Below, in pieces: positions 25,280 to 38,360 of a stretch of DNA of 64,000 bases (the stretch's first letter is position 1; every line of letters begins with the position of its first letter). The stretch comes from Setophaga petechia (taxonomy: Eukaryota; Chordata; Aves; Passeriformes; Parulidae): the NCBI GenBank assembly GCA_024362935.1, contig JANCRA010000001.1, forward strand, positions 54,381,930-54,445,929, given 5' to 3'. A program made the position numbers and the translations under genes. Under the pieces are notes generated by a model. It saw only the letters and a program-made list of their open reading frames with translations, searched no databases and had not been told where the DNA came from.

Positions 25280-28200
25280 ACAGAGTTAAGCTGTGGTACT
25301 CAGTGTCATCAAATTGAGTGTGAAGGCAGCAAGGTTTGATGCATTCTTTGGCTGGTCTAACTCCCTTTGGGCCAGTTGTATGAAAACAGCAATCCTTGAA
25401 TCTTTTAATATTATCCTTCTATTCTCCTTTCACTTAATCCCTCTCTGGGCAATGACTTCAGAGATTAATGTGACCTTCTGCTTGGTTCTGTTCCAATACA
25501 GCAAATATAATTTGTACATGAGCAGCACCTGTGTATGTCCTCAGTCTGACTAACTTTCCATTGCTATTTGTAGGAATGTTCTTCAAAGGAAAAGAAAGAA
25601 GGCTGATGCTGTGAATCACTTCTCTCTCAGTTTCTAGGCTCGTAGAGGAAAAGTTTCTGCTAGTTTGCCTTTGTTATGCAACCCCAGGGTGTTATATGGA
25701 ATTTTGTCCTTCTAATATGAATGTTTATCATCCAGACAAAGCAAAACTTCCCAGAACTCTGGGTTTCTTTTTGGTGATAGCAGGCTTCTTATTATGTCAA
25801 GGGAGGAGGTGCTGCTGTCTTGTTTTTCCTGTTTTTTTGGCAATGTCATCTTCTGTAGCTTCTTCTGTCCCATAATCTGTCCAAGTACCAAAACATTATG
25901 GAGTGCAGATAGTGATCAGATGGAGTTCTTTGTCCATTCTGGTGTGTGAAGCTAAATCAAATGTTACATCACTCACTATCTGTCTTTGCTATAGATCAAG
26001 CTGTCTGTTTTGTGTGGAAGGTCTGCTGAGGAGTTGTACAAATAACTCTTGCAGGTTTTCCATGCTGCTGTCAAATGATATTGAGACTTATGTTCTTTTT
26101 GGTGAGGATCTTTCTCTACACTCCAAATCCCATTCGCTTTCTTGGCTCAGAAACCATAAACTTGGTAAGCATTTGAAGCTGGGCAGAAATGGCAAGTAGG
26201 TGAATCTCTTGTGAAAGAGAAATGCCAAGTTTTCCCACCTAACAGGAAAAGGACTAATAATCACACCACCTTTGAGGGCAGTTAAGCCATGGAGAATATC
26301 GTGGCTGTAGGACTGAATAAATCATGCGTAACCGCTGAATTTAAGATGAATCATAAATTGGGTGTGTGTTAGAAATTTGTTCAAGGGGTAGTATAGTCAA
26401 TTTAACAATTGTTCAGTTGTAAACACATACTGAATCATGCAGTATATAATTACATATTTTTCTGAAGTGTGGGGAGCAGAGTGGCAGGCTGAAGGACTCG
26501 AGTTAACTGGTCAGGTTCTGATTAACTCATATGATTTTGGCACAAAGCCATATGTGCTGTGTCAACTCATGTTTTGAAGGAAGATCATGATTTCCTAACC
26601 ATAGGCATTCCAAGTCTTCAAGTGGCTTTGTCTGCTAATTAATCTGAAGCTAAAACCTCCTAATTTCAGGATTTAAACTAGACAGTATAAGCTGCTCGGG
26701 AAGGTTTTGGCCTCCATAAAGAGCTCATTTAAAAAGCAAGTTTCCATGACCAAAAATCTTCATGTTTTATGTGGAATCTTTGAACTGATGGCTGTCTCTA
26801 GACATGCTGCTAAATAGTTGGCACACAGACCATACTGTTCTCAGTACTTGGTGTATACCACACCTAAAGAGCTGAGTAGGTGAAAAATAGGTAAATTTTG
26901 ATGGACGCTATCAGTTGCAGGAAATGGATCAGCAATGGATGGTTGGATAAAGAAAATCTGCCTTTAAAATCCTTTTTTTTCAATATTTGCAAGATGCCTG
27001 TGGGTAATATGCTTAAAGACCCTGCTAATAATAGATTTAACAGCGAAGTCAAAGAACTTTGGAAATGCTGAAATATGACATCACCAGCAGCAGGAAATTG
27101 AGAATTTTGCGAAATCCTATAATGAGCCCATAGGGAATAATATCCTTCATGTAAAACTTGTCATCCATTTTTTGGGCAGTGGGTCTGTTTCCCAGCATGG
27201 AATAGTACACAGCATATTTTCTGCTTGCTCTGAGATCTCTAATCTCTCGGTAAATTGGTTACTGGTTGGGAGTGTATATGCAGAGACTAAGCACAACTTT
27301 AGTCTTACATTCATTTCTGTATGCTTGAGTATGGAAGGAAGTGGAGAAAGAAGGGCTCTGCAGTCTGAGAGGACAAATGATCACCTTGTGATGTGGAAAC
27401 AGTTTCTGTGGGACAAGCAGGTGTTAGGCAGAAGAAGAGATCTCCACGTTTGCACAGTGTGTATTTAACTCAGAGGTCTGGTACCTTCTATATTATGGTT
27501 TAACCAAATACTGTTTTGTGTAGGGTGTGTTGGACCTTATTGATAAGTCACCTAAATTACATTACACAGGCAGATTCTCAGTTACTGGGGGAAAAACTGA
27601 GATGTATCCTGTTCAAGGACAATTTCCAACAGTCTGCTCTTCATTCAGCATCACTGAAAGAGAAGTATCACTGAAAGAGAAATACCTTTCCTATCACTTG
27701 AACTCCAATTAACTGCTTTCAAGGAATAGTTGACTAGATTTTTTTTTTTTCTCGAAAATGAGTTGCTTATGGAGAAAAGGAAGTGCTGTGAAGTCTCTTA
27801 TGAGGACAGGGGTTTTTAAAGATGATGGATGCTTTTGAAATTCTTTGAAGGGAATGGTTGGTGCTGCTCTTGCAATACTGTGTTTCTGTCTGTGTGTATA
27901 GAGTGAAGAGCTAGTTTCTGGACAGATGGAGGTCTCTTACTAGAGTTGCAGCCCATCTGCTGGTATCAAATCTGTTTTTCCAAATGCTTACAGAATCTTA
28001 TTTAAATCTGCCTTGGCCAAAACCTTTAATAGGCTTTAGGGACCCTCTAACAAGGCTTTCAGGTAGTTCATGTTGATTCTCAAAATAGATCAGTGTTCTT
28101 GTCCATTTGTAACTCTCTTTGTCCTTCAGGGCTTTTCTCTTGTCCTTCAGCAGAAATGTAAAAGTGGAATATTTGGTCCATATTGAGTATATGCATGCAC

Positions 28201-31200
28201 CCACACATTTTATATAGATAGTGGGGAGCACATGCAAATGTGGGGACATGCACACACTCTTTCTCAACATGAGTGGGCACTGTCAAAAGCACATCCTTCC
28301 TGAAGGCTGACAGACATAAAGTGCAGTCAGCCAGCTATGTAGTGGCATTTGCCAGTGTTTCTCATTTCCTTAGAATCATCTTTCCTTCATTTGAGGCAGC
28401 ATGGACAAGTCAAATCCAGCCAGCTGCCTGTTCACATCTCTGCCATTCCCTTGCAGTGTTCATGTTTCCTGATGAGGCACCAGGGCATTGCCAGTTATGG
28501 TTCTCAGTTGGAAGTGCATGAAGTTGCTTTATAAGATTAGTCACTGATTCCCCCTGCTTAAATCTTTGTGAAGGTTTTCACACCTAATAGGAGGATAACA
28601 TACCACAGGCATTTTAAATTGTATTTTCATGCATATAAAAAGTGTAAATCTCACACTGTGTACTGCCATGTCTGAATAGAGAGGCTCTGTCTTAGAGCAA
28701 AATTACTTTTTTTCTTCTGTTATAGAGCAGTGAGGAAAATGCAGTAATCTTTGAATGAGACTTGATATTTGCTGTTGTGCTTGAATTAGCATTTATTTCA
28801 ACTTACGGGAAAGCCGAGCAAGAGTCTCTCAGCTTGTGCTTTGGTCCTAGAGACACAGATTTTCTTGTGGTACAGTTCTTCACAGCTGAAATGTAGGCCT
28901 TTGTTCCATCTTGTCTGTTTTTCAGTCTAGAAATTCAGACTTTCACAATAATAATTAGTCATCACTTGTGTGAATAATAGCTTTACTCCCAGACAGGTGA
29001 GTTCACAGATAAGATATCCATGGTGTTATCTATTTGCAGACCTTGTAATGTTCTAATGTTCTGTTCCTTATGCCATATCTTTTTTTTCCCCAAGAAATGA
29101 ACCTAAGAAATCATAACTCTCTGAGAAGGCAACACACCTTTTTTTTTTTCCTGCTGCAACATCTGTGTTGTAGAGCATATGTAATTGCTTAAGGAAATCT
29201 AAATGTTCCAGGAGCTGGGAATGTTACTTCTTTGAGCATCAGACTCTGAAGACTTGGTGCACAGTAGACGATCTTTCTCAGTAGATGATCTTTCTCCACC
29301 AGTAAAACTATTTTCACCAAGTCAAAGGCAGAAAAAAACATGTGTGAGGATGTAGTTCAGCTTAGGGCATTGGGTAAGAAAGTCATTGGAAGCCATTAAA
29401 AATATTGGAGTATTAGTAAGAACCAAGCAGCTGCAGAGGATGCTGGCTGGGTAGTAACTTTTAAATTGGTTGGATTTTTTTTTTTAACTGTCATGACAAA
29501 ACCCACACAAACACCAAAGTGCAGTTTATGAGAAATATGGTAAGTGGGGTGATCCATGTGGGAGTTTGTCAGCTCTCAAATGAAATGTGTGCCTAAACAA
29601 AAGAATCCTGGTGTTTTAGCAGTGCAGCTTCTTTACCTGTGTACACCTGAGGTAAGGCACTGCTGGAGGAATCAGAAGCAGGTAGATGTCATTCAAACTT
29701 CATTCTGTTATTTAGCCAGTTTTATCTTTATTGTTGAATATTATTTCCTGTCCAGAGAGGATGTGAGGTAGCAGTTAGTATGAACTGTCCTCTGAATACC
29801 AGGGGTTTTTCCTGGTTGAGTACACAGGTCAGCAGCTCTCTCTCTTCTCATGAGTGTGTAAGGATGCTGCTTTCAAATGAAGAGCACAAACCTTATTTCT
29901 GAATCCATTGCATTTGTTACTAGTACCATACATTAGGTCATTTTTAACTATGGAAAAACTGCAGTGGTATGCCATAGTGGTATATCTTTTGTGCTAATTT
30001 CTTTTTCCAAAATGTCTGATAGACAAATATAAACAAAGATTGTTTTGCTAAGATCCACCTTTTGCCCATGAAAGGAAGAAATTTCAAGATCCAAGTGAAC
30101 CATGCAGTTTACTCAATAGCCTAAAAATCCATTTGTGGAAGGATTGGAGGTGAAGATATAGAATTAAAGTCAGGCTTTGAAATAACATATGGCAGGGTCA
30201 GTCTTTACACTTCTTAAGAGTATGTTGACTCCTATGTCATTTACAAATACACTATAAATCTAGCACTTTTCTTTATGACTAAGGCTGGTGGATGCTAAAG
30301 CTTCCCTTCTCCTCCCCAGTATTGCAGCACATTAACTTACTACTTTTGTACCTGTCTGAAGGACTTTCAAGTGCCACATCTGATAAAACAGAGAACTCTT
30401 GGTCACTTGGCTTAATTTTTTGCTGAGCCAGTTGTGCTGCACTTGTGACTGATTATTGCATTAATGCAAGGGGACTGCCTTACCAAGAAGAGGCATGTTT
30501 AAAGAAGATAACCTTTCTCTGTTACTGAGACTGAAAGGATTCTGACAGAATCTGAGCCCTTTGGACCTGTAGAATTTGTCTGATGCAGTAAAAGTTATCA
30601 CTTCATTATCATGGAGAGGCCTTAAGCTAAGCCTTTAAAAATCTGCTCTAAAGTTGATCCATTAGTGAAACTTATTGGTAGAGTCACTTACTCTAGTCTC
30701 TGGCAATTTATATCTTGGTTTTAAATATTTGAGCATTAGTCTTCTCAAACATTGGGGACTGATTATGAATAATACTATAATATAGTTATAAAATAATGTG
30801 CTGAATGAAAAAGCAGTTACTGTACTAAGTAATTATCAGCGCTTCCTTCCCTTGCTCACCAGAGCCCCAGTGTTTTATTTGTAGACAGCTTTAGACTGTC
30901 ACAGATGGTGGGAAGCACTACTTACAGACTTAGAATAATGCTTTCTAGTAGCTCCATGACATTTAAATCAGGTGCCTGCTACTATTTCTGCTCCCCTGAC
31001 AAAAGCTTTCATTCCCTCTTCAGCTGTGCTGAGAGCTGAGTGAGTAAGGACAGACTTCAGTCATGACCTTTTCCCAGTATGTGAGGAATGTGTGGCTCTG
31101 GAATGCAACAATGGAATAACTGCTGGACTAAAGCTGGAGGTGCCATTCTTAGTGCCTTTTGTCTGATAGACAGCACATCATCACTCCATCCTGTAGCAAG

Positions 31201-31403
31201 ATGCCTTTTTGCTTCTGGTTATTTCAGGTCATTAGAAGGATTTAAGTTGTTATGTGAGAATGAGGGTGTTACTAGCTCATGTGCTGTTTAAAAAGTGTCA
31301 CTATAGCCAAGCTGCTTTGTAGTCCTGAAATGTCTTTTTTTTTTTTTTTTTTTCTTAAAGCTTGCCTTAGTCACAGGTCTTCTGCTGCTACTTAGCAATT
31401 AAA

Positions 31404-31559
31404 ATGAAAGTTGCAAGTATGAGAAATGCATCAAGGAGACGTGCCCTCTCCGAGGTGGAGCAGATCAACAGCAAAATAAGGGAGTTGCCCAAGAATCTTA
31501 CACTGACAATTAAACAAAGAGAGGGATACAAGAATCATGCTACGATTTATGTGGATTAA
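31404..31559 (+). CDS. Unidentified 51-codon micro-ORF with downstream poly(A) signal
   Basis: An ATG at 31404 opens a 51-codon frame ending at TAA (31557-31559). The frame is also open upstream back to 31371. Its predicted product is strongly charged in the middle (MRNASRRRALSEVEQINSKI, then IRELPKN), looks like an amphipathic helix, and ends in ATIYVD. Codon usage and GC content across 31430-31500 look more like coding sequence than the flanks. An AATAAA signal lies 35 nt after the stop (31594-31599). Upstream there is a T19 run followed by cttaaag, which resembles a splice acceptor. I do not recognise the protein. It could be the last exon of a small nested gene, a fragment of a retrocopied gene, or chance. 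Confidence 0.22.
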   Translation: MKVASMRNASRRRALSEVEQINSKIRELPKNLTLTIKQREGYKNHATIYVD

Positions 31560-34500
31560 GCTTACTTTGTAGTGATAATTATATGCTCTTCTGAATAAAA
31601 TTTTAATATCAAATGTGAAACATCAGCTACCCTCATGTATAAAAAAGCATTCTGCAGTTGCCTAGAAAACATGACTTTCATGATCATTATATGCAATTTG
31701 GACTGGCTTTACTAGTTTGCCTAACATGAAGCTTCAGATAAACAAGTTTATCTGGTTCTGGTGATGGAGACAGGAGAGCAAAGGAGGGAGTCAACACTAA
31801 CCTTAGCTTGTCTTCCATTGTGTGTTCAGGCCAATGCCAAAAGCTCATTTCTTTCCACCTTCCAGGAAAGAAAGCAAGCACTTTTTGAGTAAAATAAACA
31901 CTGCTTATCCTGGAGGTGTGAGCCAAGATTCTCAGTATGTCACATTTTTCTGTCTTCCAGGTCTGGGAATAGAATACTGATTTAAGGCTTTGGGAGGAGA
32001 AATGGTAACATCTCATCTGTTAATCTGTGTACGCTCAGATAAAAGGCCAAGATTTATACTTCTGGGAGTGTTTCCATATTGTGTTTTCTCACAAATTGGA
32101 GCTAGTTTCTGTTCTTTACTTAGGAGGTCTGAGCTCAAGCAGCAAGTTATCAGTTTGAAGAGGAAATGCAGTTTCAAAGAAATTTTCTTGGTATAGGTTG
32201 AGGATTTGCCCAGGAGCATGAGATTTTTATTTTGCTGACATTTCATCCTGTCTGCTGTGGGGGAGAAAGAGGAGAATGTGGAAAGAAAATATGTGAGTAG
32301 AAGAAGCTAATCTATTCCATAACAGGAAGAGGGGAGAAATACTTGGGTGGTAATACCAATCTCTACTGGCCTCTCTAAAATGAAAGAGAAGGAATAGTGC
32401 TATTATCAGGTCACAGGTTGAATGAAAAGCACCATGGGACTATGGGATTTTTTCACAAAAACTTTGGTTCACCTCATTTCTGGCAGCTCTTTAAATACTT
32501 TAAAAAAGAGGGGGGAAATGGTTGTTGGATCTTGTGGGGCTGTGTCCCCCCTCTTTGTAGGAGAAATGAAAAAAGTGGATGTGACACAAGGGTTTGTTTC
32601 CTTATCCTTCAAGACAATAATTGAGAATAATGTGCAGTAATTAACTTGAGAGCAGGACTCTAAAAGAAAAAAAAACTCTTTAAGCACAGTTGACTTGATT
32701 AGCTTGTGTGTTTGACTTGATTGCATGCTTGACTTGAGTATTTGCAAATAATGCCTTATTTTCTGGATAGTCTATGCAAATTGGACCTGCAGCTATAGGA
32801 AAACCACATTTTATGTGTGGATTTGAAAATAAGGTTTCAAAGACTACTGAAGTGCAAGCTTTCTAACTTGGCTCCAGGCTTCTGCACTTCAGCCCAGTTT
32901 CAGCAACAGTATTATTGGGGATAAACTAATTGGTATATGTAGTCCAGATCTTGTTTGGGGGTGTAAGATGTGGGCCAATGTAAATAAATAGCATAGATGC
33001 CAGGATTCTGAAATTACAGGGCATGGTAATGGCTCAAGGTGCTCAGGTTCTGAAATGGGAGAGACCAGACTCTGGAATGTGTCCAGGTCTAGCCCCAGTT
33101 CAGTGTCACTGAGACTTGTGCCTGTTGAGTGCTTTTAGAAAGCGCTTCATGTTCAGTGAGTGCTGAATGAAAGTGGCAGTGTTTTATTTTCAGGCAGCTA
33201 ATCATGGCATGAGAAAGGTGAATTTTAAGAGGTTCTCTTGGATAGAATTGCCTTGTTAAATGTACTTCTGCCTCCAGGCACTTATATCTCCAGAGGAAGA
33301 AGCCCCTTCCAAGAAGGGGCTCTTGGCTCATCTGCTAAGAGAAAAGTCTCCTCAGAACCTGCCACCTTTTGCCCAAGTGTCCCTGTGGAGCAAGGGGGCA
33401 ATACTGCTGATATTCAGGACAGTTAAGGTCAGCTAACAGTGTTTTACATGGGACAAATAAGGTGGGGTTTTTCTCTGCAGAAAGTATTTTGTATGTATAT
33501 AGAGCCTTCTTGCTATCTCTTCTTTGTTTTAAATTTTGTCAAGTGATAAAAAATTAGTATCAGAATATTTTATGTGATCATTGAGAAATTCTAACACTGT
33601 TTGGTATTCTAGATTTTTTCACTGTTTCTTACACATCTAAAAACACTTGCATAATGTATGCCAGAGCAGCTGCTTTTCATGTTTCTTGGCATCATATTCC
33701 TATGAAATACCAAGTGTGAGGTAGAGCTGATGTCAAAGCACAGCTTTTGACTTAAAGTTTTTGTTCTGAAGTTACAACATTGAGGAAAAATGTTGATGCA
33801 CAAGGTAAGGAAAAAAGCAAGGGATATCTTACTAAAACCAAAACACCAAGTGCCAAGCACCAGTTAAGTTGATGCAATTTAGCCTTTTGACTTTTAGTCA
33901 GTTTCTAGGAACTTTTTGACAAAAATTACTGTATTACAGTCTTTAATAATTGCTGTTATGACAAAAACTTCTTAATGTTTTGGCTGGTGACAATTCAATA
34001 AAATTTGGCAAGAGTAGGCCTTTAAAATTTTCCAAATTCTTCATTGCTCTTGGAAACCTTCAATTTCAAATTTAAAATTTAAAACGTGTGAGGAGAAATG
34101 GTGGTGGTTGGGGGAAATAAGAATTCTGAGTGTTTAACTTCTGTGTACATAAGCAATTAAAAAGTGAAGACTTTGTAAGTGGTAGGGATAAAAGTATATA
34201 GCTTGCAAACAGTCATTGTGACAGAACTACTCGGTGTGAGGGGCTGCTCCTGTTGTGCTTTCTGCCTTCCTTGGGACAGAGCAGATGGAAGGCTGCCTCA
34301 TGGGGTTGGCACTGGCTGGAGGTTCCATAGGTGGTGTGCTTTTAACATGGGTTTCTGGGACTTTAAAATGAGACTTTTTTTAAAGCCAGGAGGTCACTGA
34401 GCTTGTTTTGAGGCAAGAGGCAGAGCCCCATCCCACTCACTGGGGAGTGTGAGAGCTGTCTGTCTAGAGGGAGGAGCTGGAAGCTGCTCCTCATGAGGTA

Positions 34501-34588
34501 GGCAGGCTCTTTTTAAAAACTGTCTGAAATATGGGAGAGGCTTTGGCTTAGGCAACATTTTTCCCCGTGACTGTGTTGCCTGCATGGC

Positions 34589-35182
34589 TTAGGGCTGAAT
34601 GGTGCCAAGAAATTTGCACTCAGAGCTTGTTAATACAAATGATTTACACCTGAATTTACTCTCTTGTCCTGGAGCATAAAAGTTGCCTCCATACAATGCA
34701 ACTCCCTTCCTGTGGAAATAGTATTCCTGTGTGGTCTGGGAGTAAATTCTGCCCCAGAACAAGCAGTCTGTCAGGTTCATGTCTATGCTCCTCCAGTGCT
34801 GTGTTAATTTGTCCACTGCCTTCCTACACTGCGCTGTGCTCTCTGCTGTGTGAATCTCCCTGTTTGGAGAGATGTCCTGTGGCTGTGATCTCGTGTGAGT
34901 TTTGGGTGTGTGAGTACTCCATGCCCTGGCAGTTCCTGTGGAGTTCATGCACCTAACTCTGAGACTTGCCTGCTCCAATCCCATCTCCTTGTGGCCTTGT
35001 ATTAAGATGCCATCATAATTCTGTCCCAAGAAAAGGGGAAGTGAACTCATCCTTGGAAGGTGCACCTTTCCATGTTCTTTAGTCTGTGCATCCTTATTAC
35101 AAGGAGGGAAAGGAACAGGGCACAGGATTCCAGATCTTGCTTTTCTTGGATAAAGAGGAGACGGGGAGAGGACTTGTAGCAA
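34589..35182 (-). other. Unidentified 198-codon open frame antisense in intron 1
   Basis: The longest ATG-started frame outside simple repeats and the CpG island: 197 residues on the minus strand. No domain, signal peptide or membrane segment is evident. The C-terminal half is rich in Tyr, Phe, Gly, Cys and Lys. The surrounding 34.2-35.2 kb is somewhat less AT-rich than the rest of the intron, which makes a chance open frame easier. It may be part of an old transposable element or a non-coding sequence. I do not claim that it is expressed. Confidence 0.2.
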
Positions 35183-37781
35183 AAAAATGGCTTGACATGA
35201 GCTATGAGTCCCTACAGAACTTTACCAGTGCATCTGGATTTCTTTGCTGGTCAGCCTGGAACACTGAAAAACACAGGGACTGCCAGGAGCATCGTTTTGA
35301 TACATTATTCTACAAAAACTTTGAATGTTTTTCTCTTAGAAAAATTACTCAGTAGAGTCCTTATATTGCAATTTATCATAATGTTTGGGTATTGCATAGA
35401 ACCAAAAGCTTTTGCATTAATTGAACATTTAGGTTTCTGTATTCACAAAGAAACACACACTACTGAGAGTTCCCAGAATCTAAGGAGACAGTGAATTTGG
35501 AGGAGTTGTGCATTGCAAACATCAGCATTCCTACAAATACCTTGTGAAAAACATCTGAGACAGAAAAACTGCTGGGGGAGAAATGTGTATTGAGCCAGGC
35601 ACTTCCACTGTCATCTCCAAATCGGTGCCTGGCTGATGCCAGGTGGGCTGGACAGGTGAAGAAACCTGACCTTGCGTTTTGCTGCCAGCAGCCTCACCCC
35701 AGCTTCCCTCAGCCAGTTCCATGGTGCTACAGAACCATTTTGTGGGATGTTCTTTAATCCTCATGACCAGCATGTTGCTCTGCCCATTGCTGAGACAGAC
35801 AAGCACTGCAGCTTTAAGATAACTTGGAGGAAGAAAAGTCACGGAGAAAGTTACCAAAAAGTTGGTGAAACAGATCTGCTTCAATGAGAATCCCACTCAA
35901 ATCCCAGCTTGTGGCATTTTGCATGTGGCTGTGCTTATAATGACTGGTTTTGTGACAGATTTTACTTGGGCTTTCAAAAGCAGTTAGAAATAGTTTGGTT
36001 TTGTTGCGTTGTGTGTTTGATTTTTATTTGTCAGGCTCCTGCTATGTGTAAAATGCAAGCAGATCTTGTTGCTTGCCCTGCTGCAGCAGAGGCCTGGGTG
36101 TGTATATTCATGCTGCTTCTTACTGTGATCAAGGAATTGTTTGCTGTAGGATTCTTTTACTGTTGATGTAATGTGTTTGGGAGTTTGAGCAGACATGCTT
36201 ATGGTCTCTGTTGTGTTGTTAAATAGGGAATTGGCTTATATCTGCTACAGAATAGAACACACTATTTAATCACAGCTGAAAGGATGCAGTGTTTTGCAGA
36301 ATGGGGAGAAGGGGAGTGGCAGAGAAGGATTTGAGGTGTGGGAGAGGGGATTGTTGTTTTTATGCTTGGCATTCTCCTTTATGATATTTATCACAGAAAG
36401 TTTTCATTTGGAGTTTGTGTATTTTTAGTCCCTAGGAGAAGATGAGATCTTTTAATCTGAATAATTCAGACAGCTTGATTCTAAATGTTCCTACTGAAAT
36501 TTGAGACAGTGGCATGAAATCATAGAATTTCCTGAAACAGTGAGGCCAGACACTCACTCTGAGCCTGGTGTATGTGGATCTCATGCTGACTGGAAGCACA
36601 ATTTTCTCTGGCTTTCCATCCATTTATTACAAATTTGCGTCGGTCCCTACCTTGCCATTTTTCATGGTTAGTTTATTTTACTCTTTGGGAATTCAGGTTT
36701 CATCTTTCTTCTAAATGTATCTGAGTCTGCTTTCCCTTCCACTGTCTTCTGATGATGACTTTTGAACATTAATTTTTGAAAATATATCTGGCTTAGTAAA
36801 TATGCACAGTAATTGAATGCTACAAACTGGCAAGTTGTGAAATAAGGAAAAATAAGCTGTGCTGCAAAGCAGCCAGCAATATGTAATTTTTCAGTAGTGG
36901 GATGGTGTTCTAGGTGAAAAGGCCAGTATTTTAGCAAGTATTGTCAAACCCCTTGTTTTCAATTAGAAACTGCAGGATATTCACCCCTTTATGTTGCCAT
37001 TCTATGTGTTTAGGTTGGTTATCTGTAGTTAAAAAACACATGGAAGGCTTAAAGCTGCCTAGACTTTTGGGAAACTAAATATAGCCTGTAAGCCTGTTCC
37101 TCTTTAAAATTGTTAGGTTAGTATCCTACACCTGAGCCAGGATTGTATGGTGTGATGGGGAGGCTCTGGATAGGTGATTTACAGGAAGGGGCAGGAGTTT
37201 CCAGCAGTACCATTGGGTCATCTGCACCTGACTTACCAGTGATGAGTGACAGTGCACCTCAGGCTCTTATTGCAGCTCACTGCCTCAAGATTTTATTCTC
37301 TGGGCTTTGGAGAGAAGCACAGAGAGAAGCCACTGCATCCTAATAAGAAATATAAATTGGCATGAGTGCTCAATCTGAGAACATTCCATAGAAAGCTGGA
37401 ATAATTAAGCAGACACATGGTTTCTTTGCTTCTGAGCTTATCGAATGGATGAGGCTTTGCTTTGCCAGAATATTTAGGGCTGCAGTCTTCAATTTTCAGA
37501 TGGTTTTTGGACAACAGACTATTATATTGTTGTGTGGTGAAAATGGATTAGTTCTTTCAAAAAATAATGAAGCATAACCTCGTTTATCTGGGGGAAGAAA
37601 TCTTTCTTTGTTTTCTGGGGATGTAACATGTAGAGTGCTGCTAACAGTTCTATTTTGGTTTTTAACTGCAAGGAGAAGCTGTTCCATAGCTATCTATCAG
37701 TTCCATAGCTATTTTGCTTGTGTGCCTATTTGCTGGCAGTGGTCTCATAATATGGTCAAGAGATGCTATCAGTCAGCTGTT

Positions 37782-37886
37782 AACAAGATTTTGACAGGTT
37801 TAAGTCATGAAGCTGTTGTTAGAAAAGGAAGCTCTTCCTCCTTTTCTAGCAACAGCTTCATGACTTAAACCTGTCAAAATCTTGTT
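37782..37886. repeat. Near-perfect ~50-bp foldback (inverted repeat)
   Basis: The left arm from 37782 (aacaagattttgacaggttt onwards) is matched by its reverse complement ending at 37886. The only differences are one T/C substitution near the loop side and a 3-nt difference at the centre. The loop is just a few bases around gctc. Pairing continues imperfectly outwards (tcagct on both sides), to about 37771-37897. In the PTPN13 pre-mRNA this would fold into a hairpin stem of about 50 bp. It lies about 360 bp before the first coding exon. Confidence 0.9.
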
Positions 37887-38240
37887 GATAGCTGATTTAT
37901 TTTAATAAACCTGCAACTACTGATCGATCTGTCATATTTATAAACAGCAAGCTCTTGCCTATAGTATGTGGATTAATGCTTGCTTGTTAAATTTATGGAT
38001 GTAGAGCCTCTGATATTAATATGGATCATTATTTTCTTAACCTGAGTTTTTCTGGAGTGGGTGCTCAAAATTCTTTATTACCATAGGGAACATTTTGTAT
38101 TATTGATATTTGATGGGTTCTGCTAATGCTTGAGAATTTTTGTGACTGAGGGTTGAACATGGGTTATTATTACTCGAATACTGCATGCATGGAGAAGAAA
38201 AGATGTTATTTAGTCTTACATCAGTCTGTTTGTTTCCCAG

Positions 38241-38360
38241 GTAACATGCATGTGTCACTAGCAGAGGCTCTGGAGGTTCGGGGGGGACCACTGCAAGAAG
38301 AGGAAATATGGGCTATTTTAAATCAAAGTGCAGAGAGCCTTCAAGAACTATTCAGAAAAG
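38241..38360 (+). CDS. PTPN13: PTPN13 exon 2: start codon and residues 1-38 (KIND)
   Basis: The acceptor is tgtttcccag|gtaac and the donor is gaaaag|gtaagc. The exon carries 5 nt of 5' UTR, then the ATG at 38246 with A at position -3, a reasonable context. The start is set by the match to the known PTPN13 N-terminus; the longer open frame from 38153 runs back through the intron and is not used. It encodes [15 protein letters not shown], then [20 protein letters not shown] and RK, the first helices of the KIND domain. It ends in phase 1 with a single g. Exon numbering assumes one non-coding first exon. Confidence 0.96.

Larger units (their letters stand above)
13590..38240 (+). other. PTPN13: PTPN13 first intron (to the coding-exon acceptor)
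   Basis: About 24.7 kb of AT-rich sequence between the CpG island and the acceptor at 38240; its 5' border depends on which donor is used. No further PTPN13 coding sequence is expected or seen. Items inside are annotated separately: the micro-ORF at 31.4 kb, the antisense open frame at 34.6-35.2 kb and the foldback at 37.8 kb. Small local duplications occur at about 18493-18556, 27648-27685 and 29270-29297. There is a perfect 9-bp-arm hairpin at 33301-33321. The remainder shows nothing I can name. Confidence 0.7.

Noticed and set aside
33301..33321. GC-rich hairpin agccccttc/gaaggggct, terminator-like
   Set aside because: Bacterial-style terminators do not apply in this eukaryotic intron; probably chance.
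38153..38245. Upstream in-frame ATG at 38153 as the PTPN13 start
   Set aside because: It lies in intron sequence before a clear acceptor at 38240, and the known protein begins at the ATG at 38246.
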